Shown: one piece after another, positions 47,686 through 57,625 of the stretch
Numbering within the stretch: position 1 is the stretch's first letter
Layout of the letters: each line of letters opens with the position of its first letter
DNA from: Thermothelomyces thermophilus ATCC 42464
Taxonomy: Eukaryota > Ascomycota > Sordariomycetes > Sordariales > Chaetomiaceae
Reading direction: 5' to 3'
Assembly (NCBI RefSeq): GCF_000226095.1
Contig: NC_016472.1
Location: forward strand, 3,286,001 to 3,350,000
DNA: 64,000 bases
The notes under the pieces: model-generated
Told to the model about the DNA's origin: nothing
The model's input: the letters and a program-made list of their open reading frames with translations, nothing else
Database searches by the model: none
Program-made: the position numbers and the translations under genes

Positions 47686-48854
47686 TGTAAAAGGAAAAAA
47701 GGGGATAGGCCACGGGTCTGAACACGGACATGCATGCATGGAGGGTTTGCTGCCATCCTCCCCCACTTCTCGCTGTATTGTACATACACACATAATTACA
47801 ACCTTCGTTTCTTGCCCCGAACGGCATCTCATCCTATCCTCTCCTTCCTAGGCCCGACTTCAAGATGTCGGATGCCGTCCCGAGTTGTGGAACGGTGGGC
47901 CTGAGTTTCGGAAAGCGGCCATGTGGGGATGAGCGAAGATCAGTAACTGGATAGAAAGAAAAAGGGGAATCACCAACGGTCTACGAACTGCCCTTAGCTT
48001 GGTCTACACTACACTAGTTACCTTTGTGGTGGGTGGATCTGATACGAAGGCCAAGGAAGGGGAAACAAACGTACGTGAGATTGTGAATTTAAACTTTAAC
48101 TACTACGTAACAATGCGGCTAGTTTCCCGACAACCCTGGGCGGACTCATATATGTAAAGCAAGCTCCCAATAACAAGAGCGCAATTTTTTTTTTAAAATT
48201 TCTCCAGACTCGGGCGATCCTCCTCTTTGTTGGAATGTAATGAATTTCCCGCCGACGTGATGGCCAGGTCCAGATCGTTGATTCAGCTGGTGAGGCTGCC
48301 TGAAAGTTCTACTCCGTACGAAGTACTCCGTACACTAGTAAATTACAGGGGTACGAGGGTGATCATAGCTTGGCCCCGCAGCGCCCGGGCGAGCTGCAGA
48401 TTCCCCCTGTCAGCGGCCCCTTCTGGCCCACCTCAGAGCAGCTCACGGGGGGGAACACTTTCAGCAATGCGCATTGACTCGGCTTTTCGAACACAAGCCA
48501 GCAGCCAGCAACCAGCAACCGATATTCCATACACTATTTCCCGAGAGCATCGGTTTGCCAATACGTCCAACTCCCTCCCCGGCCGCAATTGAGCCGCATG
48601 ACATAGCGATCGATCCCTGGACGGCCAATTCGACAGCCTCGCCCCGTTCTCGACCGCACCGCTCGCTGTGATTTACTACATAGTAGTACTAACGCGGCCC
48701 CCAAACCTCGAGGCAATCCGCCGTGTTCTCCACCGACAGCCAAACCCGACGCAGTAGCACCTCGCGCCTCTTGTCGCCATTTACTTGTACATATACGTAG
48801 AGTCTTGCGCCCGGCGGAGCCTTCGCTCGGGAATGGCTGCAACCTGCCTCGACA
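47686..48854. other. Intergenic region, 1.2 kb
   Basis: It holds TACTCCGTAC at 48310-48319 and a second GTACTCCGTACACTAG at 48323-48338, only four bases apart, which is the densest pair of this word in the window. ACACTACACTAGT lies at about 48,006. No gene is supported. Confidence 0.55.
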
Positions 48855-51328
48855 ATGGCCCGGCCGTATAGCAGCGAGAGCAGCTTCACCTACCCTGCGA
48901 GGCACTACCCGGACCGCTCGACCTCGGCATCCGAGACCCTCATCTACTTGGTTGCCCAAGCCGTCCGCGCGCTGGTCCGGTTCTGGCGCGAGCGCGGCCG
49001 CCGCCTGGCCTACGCCGCCCTGCGATCCATGGCCCACCGTCTGCGCCTGAACTTGACCTATAACCGCCTGCTCAGCTTTCCGCACCTGCTCGTGGCCGCC
49101 TGGGTGGTCCTGCTGTTATGGGGTGAGAGATGGGTGTTCCACTCCAAGGTTGAGAGCTGCCACTGGAGGAACTGGGAGAACTGGGTATGTGAGAAAAACA
49201 CACAAACACACACACACACACACACTCTCTCTCTCTCTCTCTCACGCAAGAGGGCCGTCCGGCCGAGACTGAGCGCTGACATGTCTTTTCTTTTCTTTCT
49301 TTTTTTGTGTCATCACAGCCTGCCGGCGCAGAGCCGCATCGCGTTGCCCTCGTCGCCGATCCCCAGCTCATCGACCCGCACTCGTACCCGGGCCGCCCGT
49401 GGCCGCTCAACCCCTTGACGATGCTGATCACGGACAACTACATGCGCCGATCCTACAATCAGCTGCAGTCGCAGCTCGACCCCGATAGCATCTTCTTCCT
49501 CGGCGACCTGTTTGACGGCGGCAGGGAGTGGAAGACGGCACACGGGGAGTTCAAGGACCCGGAATGGGGCCCCCACCCGAAGAGCGAGCAGAAATACCTG
49601 AAGAAGTGGCACAAGACGTACGGGGAGTTTTACTGGCTACAGGAGTACGCCAGATTTGTGGACATCTTCCTCAACCCGTGGTTGAAGGCCGGAGCCGCGC
49701 AGGGTGACCGGCCGAGGAGGAGGAGGAAGCTGATCGCCAGCCTGCCGGGCAACCACGACTTGGGGTTCGGTGACAAGATCAAAGTGTCCGTCAGGAACCG
49801 ATTCGAGACATACTTTGGCGAAGGCAACCGCGTGGACGTGATTGGCAACCACACGTTCGTCTCGGTCGATACCGTCTCGCTGAGCGCCGCCTCGTCGGTT
49901 GAGGCCAAGCGGCACGACCTGAGGGAGATCTATGAGCCGGTCGAGCGGTTTCTGGACGGGTTGCAAAAAGAAAAACAAAAGGCAGTCGACAGGGAACTGC
50001 GCCTCCTCCGGGGAGAGGTGCCCAAAGGCCAGCTCAAGCACGAGATCGAGGGCCTCGACAAGGCCAAATCCCCCGGCAAATCCACCACCTCCGCCACCCC
50101 CAAGGTCGCCACGCCGGAGCTTCCCACCATCCTGCTCACCCACGTTCCCCTCTACCGACCACCCGGTACCCCATGCGGGCCGCTGCGGGAGAGGTGGCCG
50201 CCGACGAAGCCGCCCAAGGGCCAGACCGACCCGGTCGTTCCAGACCACCGCAACGCCATCTCCGTCTCGGCAGGCTACCAGTACCAGAACGTGCTGAACG
50301 AGAAGGACTCAGAGGATCTCGTCCGCAGAGTCGGAAACGTTGTCCATGCCTTCTCGGGCGACGACCACGACTACTGCGCCGTCACCCACTCGGCCGCCCA
50401 GGCCAACGTGCCCGAGATCACCGTCAAGAGCATCAGCATGGCCATGGGCGTCTCCAAGCCGGGCTTCCTGCTCGTCAGCCTGTACAACCCGATCGACCCG
50501 GCCACCGGCGAGCCCCTGGCCCCGGCCTCGCCGCCTCAGTCTGACGGGGAAGGGGAAGGGGCAGCAGCAGGAGGGAAAACGGCCACGCTGCAGACCCACC
50601 TGTGCCTCCTGCCCAGCCAGATATCCACCTACCTCCACTACGTCACTTTTGCCGTCATCTGCATCGCCGCCCTCGCCGTGCGCGCCGTGCTCGTGCCCGT
50701 GCTGGGTCTGACGCCCTTTGCGCTCGACGAATCCTCGCTCTCTTCACCATCACCATCACCATCATCATCATTCTCATCATCATCATCGGCGAGACGGAGA
50801 AAGAGCGCGCTGCTGCCTGTGTACAAGGCCAAGGTGGAGGACTACGACGAGTACGCGCTGCCGCGCGGCTTCTCGGGGTCCCACTTCCTAAACGGGGCCA
50901 ACGGCGGCGGCGGCGGCGGCGGCGGTGGGAACGGAAACAACGTGGCCCGGGGCCGGTCGGGGAGCGGGTCGGCGTCAGTCCTACCCGGCGGACGTGGTCC
51001 CAGCCCCAACAAGAAGAGCCACGGCCACGGCCACGGCCACGGACATGGTCAGGGCCACGGGAAGGGGTCGGCGGCGCGGAAGTGGGGGTGGGCCGGTGCG
51101 GGGAGGGCCCGGGCGGCGCCGAGGATCGAGATCCCCAGCGAGGGCGAGGAGGAGGAGGAGTACTACGGGGCCTATGGCGGGGGCAAGTGGAAGGCGAGGC
51201 TGAAGAAGGGAGGGCGGTGGCAGCCCAGGTCGGTCGTCCCCGCCGTGGTGAGGGAGTTCTGGACGACGGCCTGGAGGGTCCTCTGGATGGCTGCCGGCTT
51301 CTTTGGTTGGTTGGCTTGGAAAGGGTGA
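48855..51328 (+). CDS. CDC1: Cdc1-type membrane metallophosphoesterase
   Basis: Member of the Cdc1/PGAP5 family: Mn-dependent phosphodiesterases of the ER/early secretory pathway that remove ethanolamine phosphate from GPI-anchor glycans. Exons 48855-49184 and 49319-51328 encode 779 residues. A TM segment lies near residues 75-95 (LLVAAWVVLLLW). Metal-binding motifs run in order: ADPQ (Asp124, Gln126), GDLFDGG (172-178), GNHD (254-257), THVPLY and SGDDHDYC. A second TM segment follows (YVTFAVICIAALAVRAVLVPVL), then a long disordered tail with Ser, Gly and a HGHGHGHGHGQGHG run (about 677-692), and a final hydrophobic segment. The 134-bp intron contains a (CA)n(CT)n microsatellite. The tail is longer than in yeast Cdc1. 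Confidence 0.9.
49198..49243. repeat. Compound (CA)n(CT)n microsatellite in CDC1 intron
   Basis: Alternating CA for about 25 bases, then CT for about 20, within the only intron of the Cdc1-type gene. It is likely to vary in length. Confidence 0.85.
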
Positions 51329-52692
51329 GATCTCTCTCTCTCTCTCTCCCCCTCTCTCTCCAGTGAAGGAGGGTTTCCTTGTAGGATGTCTCGGGTTGTC
51401 TCATAGAGAGTGTTGGGTGTTAATGGAGGGGGGAATATGTTTTTTGAGGAGTGTAATGTATGTACTAAGTCCGTACCGTGATGCATTGGATAGTGATCTG
51501 CATTAGGGATAGAGGTATTGAATCGGATCCAGTTCCTTCTCTGTTGGATAATAATAATGATTGTACCACTCTACCTCGTTTCCAAATAAATATGTCCAGC
51601 TCATTTTTTGTTATCCTTCTTCGTGGCTGCCCGGCAAATCCCTTCTTCTTGTCATCTCTTGCCGTTATTCCCAACAATCTGTTCGTGATGTCCTTCGAGG
51701 ATCATTGATCGGAATCAGCTGGCGATGATGCGGTGATGGGGCACGCGCTCGAGCGGCGGAAACGCTACCCGCCCGTTCGCGTTAAAGTGGATGCAGGCAA
51801 ACAGGCCAATGACATCCCATAGGGCTGGGATCTGCCGCGTCTCGGGGTCCGGGGCTCGCCAATCACTACCTATGTAGCGAGCGTTCTCCACCTCGAGAGC
51901 TTCGCAGCTTCCGCTCCATCTTTTTAAGATCGTTGCACCGAGGCGAGGACCAAGCCATTGAGAGCTGAAAAGAGACCAGAAGCCATTAAGAAAGTTCGCT
52001 GAAAATTGCCAGATGAGATTTCTGAGGAAACCATGATTGTTGCGTGCCAAATGGCAAGAATGGCCGAGGCCAAGAGCCAGCTCCAAAGGCTGACTGCTGC
52101 CCCTGTCCCCTGCATGCCGAAGCTGATTAAAGAGTGACGCCAAAAGCCGCGTCAGAAACGCGCTTTGCTCAAAGCAGCCAAAAAAAAAACCCGTTCCCCG
52201 TTCCCCGGTCAGCGAGCGAACCAGCCAGCCAGCCAGCCATTCAGGCAGCCAACCATCCAAAACTCCATACTTTTGTTGCAAGGTTGCAAGGTTCTTGAGC
52301 TGCACCTCACAGCGGCCAGCCTCCTGTTTTGCCAGGCCTTTTCGTGCTTCTCCTCTCCGCTCGAGCTCCCGCTCAATTGCTTCTGACGGAACATTCTCTT
52401 CCTTCCTCTTTCCGTCCACTTTCCGACTTTCTCGACTCCGCCAAATTTGGCTACCCCAATCAAACCTCCCTCAAGCCCTCTGAATCAAAACCCACTCCCC
52501 CGGTCAGGGCCCGTAACCCCGTTTGTCCCGTCTCCCAAGATTGCAGGCCTCAGCTCTTCAACCTCTTCCGTTTCTTTCCTGCTCGTCCTCTCCACCCGCC
52601 CTTTCCTCCTCTCGAGCCGCGCAAATCGACTAGTCCTTTTCCCTTGGGCTCCACTTCGTCACCACCTCAACCCACCGCTTCCCGCCCGCAAC
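51329..52692. other. Intergenic region upstream of UNG
   Basis: It contains a 234-codon open frame on the minus strand (51715-52419) that resembles no family I know, an (AGCC)n tetranucleotide run at about 52,219-52,239, and two ACGCG-type words (52148-52152 on the minus strand, 52158-52162). The last 300 bases are C/T-rich on the plus strand, like many fungal promoters and leaders. Confidence 0.5.
52148..52162. promoter_or_regulatory. Possible paired MBF-type ACGCG words upstream of UNG
   Basis: CGCGT at 52148-52152 and ACGCG at 52158-52162 are arranged head to head, about 530 bp before the UNG start codon. They are similar in type to the pair before MSH3. Chance occurrence cannot be excluded. 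Confidence 0.2.
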
Positions 52693-53980
52693 ATGTCCAC
52701 CCTCAAGCGCAAGGCCGGCGCCGAGGCCGGTGCGGAGCCGAAGAAGGCCAAGCAGGGGAGCATCATGACCTTCTTTGGCACCCCCAAGCCGTCATCCACA
52801 GCAGCCGACGGCACCGCCGCGTCCGAACCCGCGCCCGTCAAGTTCGACAAGGCGAAATGGGTTGCCTCGCTCACCCCGGAGCAGCGAAAGCTGCTCCAGC
52901 TCGAGATCGACACCCTGCACGAGAGCTGGCTGGCCCTGCTCAAGGACGAGCTCATCACCAAGGAGTTCCTCGACCTCAAGAGGTTCCTCGAGCGCGAGGC
53001 GGCCGCGGGAAAGAAGGTGTTCCCTCCCAAGGAAGACATCTATAGCTGGTACGTCCAGGCCTCACATTGACTTTCCTCAACTTCCTTTCCTTTCCTTTCA
53101 TCTATCCCTCAACAGCTATCAAAATTCTTGCGCATGATGGCGACTTAGAAAGGGACTGCTGACACGATAAACTCGTCCGCCGGCGCACAGGTCCCGCCAT
53201 ACCCCCTTCTCCACCGTCAAGGTCGTCATCCTCGGCCAAGACCCGTACCACAACTACAACCAGGCCCACGGGCTGGCCTTCTCGGTCCGGCCGCCCACTC
53301 CGGCCCCGCCGTCGCTCCAGAACATGTACATCGCGCTCAAGAACGACTACCCTTCCTTCACGCCGCCGCCGCACCGGGGCGGCCTGCTGACGCCCTGGGC
53401 GGACCGGGGCGTGCTGATGCTCAACACGTGCCTGACGGTGCGCGCGCACGAGGCCAACAGCCACTCGAACCGCGGCTGGGAGCGCTTCACGCAAAAGTGC
53501 ATCGACCTCGTCGCCGCCCGCCGCTCCCGCGGCGTCGTCTTCATGGCCTGGGGCACCCCCGCCGGCAAGCGCGTCCTCCGCGTCGACACCAAGCGCCACC
53601 TCGTCCTCAAGAGCGTCCACCCTTCCCCGCTGTCGGCCGCCAAGGGCTTCTTCACCTGCGGCCACTTCCGCGCCGCAAACGACTGGCTCGCCCAGCGCTA
53701 CGGCGAGGACGGCCGGGTCGACTGGGCGCTCGTCGAGGGGGACAGCGTGCTGCGGGAGCCGGGGAAGCCGAGCGGCGGGGTTGAGCAGAAGGAAGAAGGG
53801 GCGGATGAGAAGCAGGAGGAGGAGAAGGAGCAGGGAGAGAGCGGAAAGTTAGAGGGGGACGCGACGGTCAGGGATTCCGAGGGCAACAAAGAGGCGAGCA
53901 AGCAGACGGTCGTGGAGAAGAAGGAGGGCGTCGAGGCCGCTGATGGGGACGAGAATACTGCGCCCGAGGTCCCAGCCTGA
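52693..53980 (+). CDS. UNG1: Uracil-DNA glycosylase (family 1)
   Basis: Removes uracil from DNA as the first step of base excision repair. Exons 52693-53048 and 53191-53980 (142-bp intron) encode 381 residues. A basic N-terminus with PKKAK is followed by a PCNA-binding box QGSIMTFF at 21-28. The catalytic fold shows the water-activating loop GQDPYH (134-139, Asp136), the proline-rich loop APPSLQN, the uracil pocket LNTCLTV (196-202, Asn197) and the leucine loop HPSPL (262-266). The conserved domain ends near residue 300 (VDWALVEGD). About 80 extra residues rich in Glu, Lys and Gly follow, which most family members lack. The start is the first ATG of the frame; upstream frame-open sequence begins only with a non-ATG codon. 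Confidence 0.96.
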
Positions 53981-56900
53981 AACTCCCCAGGCCTGGCTCT
54001 CAAAAGCGGTGTCGCCCCTTTTGTTTTCCCCGTCTCTTCTTTCTCTTTATCTCTCTTTCTCTCTCTCTCTACCTCTCTCCCCCTCTCTCCCCCCCCCTCC
54101 CCCTCCCTTTCTCTGTCGTTCTCCTCTTGTTCATGCCGACCGCCTAGAGGCTCACTGCGACCAGAGACCGCCATCACCCTGGTGATGTTCTGTTGGGCAT
54201 GTTCTCTCATGTCATCTTACAACTGTCGACCTTATTCTTGTCCAGTATGATGTCCGATGTTAGCATCCGCTGGTCGAATCTTGGCTGACGCGGTGGACGT
54301 TTTCTTTGTTGGGTAATTGTTGTTATATTTGGGGTAACGGAATGGTAAACTGGGCTCTTCAACAAATGGAATACTTCAATTAAGGTTATGTTTGACTGTG
54401 GCCGAGCGCTTGAGTATGCTGCCTCGATCGAAGCTGATACGTGAGCAACATCTGCTTTGACGGGTCGCTTTGACGGTGCTCAACATGAAGCCCTAACTGT
54501 TGCATTTTCGAGACTAGGGACTTTTCAGGCCCATTGAAGGAGGTAATCCGAGAGCATACGCATACATTGATCGAACGTGGGGAAAGCAAAGAAAGGATAT
54601 GGTAAGTGAATTTTGTATGTACAGTACATACATCCACTGCTACTTCTGCAACAAACCTCGGCCATCTGCAATTCTTTGCGTCTCTTGCCATCAGGATGCG
54701 CTGGCGCCGTGCAACTGGCTCGATTCAAAAAGTTCTGTAGCTTCTTTTGGCTCTCTGTCAAATATCCCCCAGGCGTGCATCACTGATGCTGGGCAAATCA
54801 AACTTGCAGTTCCTGAGAAATACCCACGGGAACTCTCCGTATTGGCAGAGGTTTTCAAAAAATACATATAGTATACATACATACGTATATATGCGATGGG
54901 CAGTGCATCCAAATTTCAGCTCTCGTGCTATGTCTGGGCTTGGAATCTGGACAATTTCGGTTTCGGGCCCACACCCGAGCCGTTTGAGCCATGGATGGAA
55001 ATGAAACTAGTGTAGTGCCGATGACAGCATGACCGGCCGCATTTGTCCGTTTCAGGTAACAGGTCCAAGCCCAATACACTAGAAGTCGGAAGAGGGCTCT
55101 ACACCTAATTAACTACCTAGATGACTGCGGCAGCGATAGCTGTGATGCACCCCTGATGGGAAGTGAAAGTGCAGAATAATAAAGCAATCAATGGTTGTTT
55201 GCACTTCAGGGTTAGTAGTACTAGGTGGCTTGACCAAATTGGGGTCATAGAGGAAAAAGCAACAGGCTACAGATTCCAAGATAGGAAAGAAGCCCACCTG
55301 AAATGGAGCGCTGATTGGGTATTGACGAACTGGCAACCTGCGCTAGTGGTAGCCCCCAACCCTACGAGACTTCCTAATAAAGAGCCTAGGTACTGTACCT
55401 TCTGCGAAGTGCGTGCGAGAGAGCCTGGACGGGACTGAAATTCCCCCTAGCCTGACACGAAATGTGCTTACACCTTTGCCGGAGGGACCGCATGCGTAGC
55501 TACCTAGGTTCGCATACGAACAGAACGGGTATTGTGTACGTGCCGAGGTGTCTTCAATGGCCGACGTTAAGGTGGGCTCTGTGCGTTAGGTTCAAATGCA
55601 GGTCCCCAGGCCAGACCCCCACACTCTCGACGGCCCCCCTGCAAGCAAACTCTCTGACCGCCTCGGGCAAGCGGGGAACAGTTTGGTTGGTTGTGACCGG
55701 CAGCCGAGCGGAGAGTCGCGCTCTTTCAATCGATTGTCTTGACGCGTAAATGCCAGCTCGTCTGGGTCCTGGGAAACATTTAGAGCTTTCTCTCCGGCTG
55801 CGGTTGGTCAATAGAGGACCAATCGCCCGAATCATTGGCATTTTTCTGCGCTCTGGCCGTGACGAGACTCTGGAGCACGACGCGGGGTTGATGAGTTGGC
55901 ACCGAGCAGATTATGCGAGAAAGCTGCACGTAACGACCTCGCAATGCTTTCGTGGCCACTGGCGTGTAGAAAAATTTTTTTGAGAAGCTACACTAGTGTA
56001 GCCTTGATCATACCCCACACGAGTTGACGGTGAATTGCTTGCAGTCATGTATATACAAACTTTTATTCTTCGCTCTCTGTGCGGATGGGGTGACGGGACG
56101 TTGAGCAGCACGGAAAGACCGTGAGACAGGAGGGTCCGGAAGTGGCGTTCGCGAAATTTAGCTGCTGCATGTTGGGCAGTCTGGTGCAACGCCCAAATGC
56201 CGTGCCGAGTACAATGTGCATACGTTACACAGTTGTAAGGGACCAGGTGCAGATTACATACAGTATGGAATGTGAGGTGTTCCCAAATGGAAACAAAACT
56301 CTTGCTCTTGTTTTGTGCAAGGGGCCGTGTAAGTTAAACCTGCCTTCAATAACCTCTTCCCCTCTACGGAGTACCTTCAGACCTGACGTCGTTCTTGAGC
56401 GGATGGAGCCGAAGAGAGGATCCCAAGATGATGAGCGGAGCTTGCACTGTGGAGGTAAAGCCCAGTGGAGCAGTGTGCCAGGACGAAACACGCAACAGCT
56501 GGAGGGGACGCAGTGGTGCAGGATAGACCCTGATCACGGGCGTGTGACTGCGCTTCCCTCCCGCTCCGCACTCCACAATCATCAAACAAAGAGCGACTCA
56601 GCTCAGGTCGAGACTCGCCGAAAACAAAATCAGACGGGACCTGGCCGTTGAAGAACCAAAGCTGTTATCCAAGCATCGTTCACGTCATGCAGGCAGCCAA
56701 AGATTGCGTGCAGTGGGAGGAAAAGTCATCGGCGTTGGGCTCGAGCGACACCAGCGTTACGTCTAGAGTGACCCTTCATTTAAATGAAAAAGCACCGCGA
56801 TACGCCAGTTCTTGGAGAGAGGCATCTGCCGTGCGCGATGGGCAGGTACCATTGGATGTAAATCCGTCCACACATGCCATGTTATCTGCCATATTGTACA

Positions 56901-57625
56901 CTACATACATAAGGTACAGTAGGTACCTACCTGAATTGGCTGCTTGCTGCGGAGCCAAGCCCACAGGTACCTTTTGGCGGCTGATCCCAGCCAAACGGGA
57001 CTTGGGTCTTGTTGAATTAGAGGCGGCGCCAGACAGCACCCGCCTGGTCGAAGCAATTTCCTGGCGCGCTCGACTGGGCTGAGATCGCGAGCCCCTGAAG
57101 ACTCTCCAAGACGCCTCATTATAGTGTACGTGGAGAACAACGCTTTTTTCCTTTCCTCTCCAATTCTGCTTCTCGTCTTCACTTTGCATTCTTGCTCCAC
57201 CTCCGCTTCTAGTCGTTTTATTATTATTATCATTATTATTATTCAAAGAACCCTTCTTCGGTATCTACCTTCGTATCGTAACCTCATTCTTTGGTCTCCC
57301 AGCTCACCTTTTGCAGTATCGGACCGGCGGCGAAGCGACGCTACTTGCGTGCAACGACCGACCCGCACCCAATCGTTAGAGGGGAAGGGGAGCCGGAAAC
57401 TCAGTCCCCCCAAGCTCTGGCGCCCGACCTTTCAAAATAATTCCTGGTTTCTCCTTGTTAGAAGTGTCGCATGGCCGCGACGCATAATTTGCCCACGCCA
57501 GTATTTCGAATCACGGATCGTGCCGCCCGAAATCTTACTTCTCTTGTCTGACTTGAATCGTCGAACATTTCTCAACTTGCACATAATTTCGGGGAATCCT
57601 CCGAGAGTGACCGCGTCGACCTACG
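53981..57625. other. Intergenic region, 3.6 kb
   Basis: It begins with a TCTCTC/CCCTCC-rich UNG 3' UTR. It holds GTATGTAC-type words at about 54,614-54,630 and 54,866-54,890, the perfect TACACTAGTGTA at 55989-56000, TACGGAGTACC at 56375-56385, and an (ATT)n tract near 57,222-57,243 in the Msb1 promoter. No coding or RNA gene is supported. Confidence 0.5.
55989..56000. repeat. Second perfect TACACTAGTGTA palindrome
   Basis: Identical to the copy at 22667-22678. It is preceded by an A/T-rich stretch (AAAAATTTTTTT at 55,969-55,980). Confidence 0.7.

Noticed and set aside
52447-52692. N-terminal extension of UNG by 82 residues as a mitochondrial form
   Set aside because: The frame is open but begins with TTG and has no ATG before 52693; an alternative isoform is possible but not supported.
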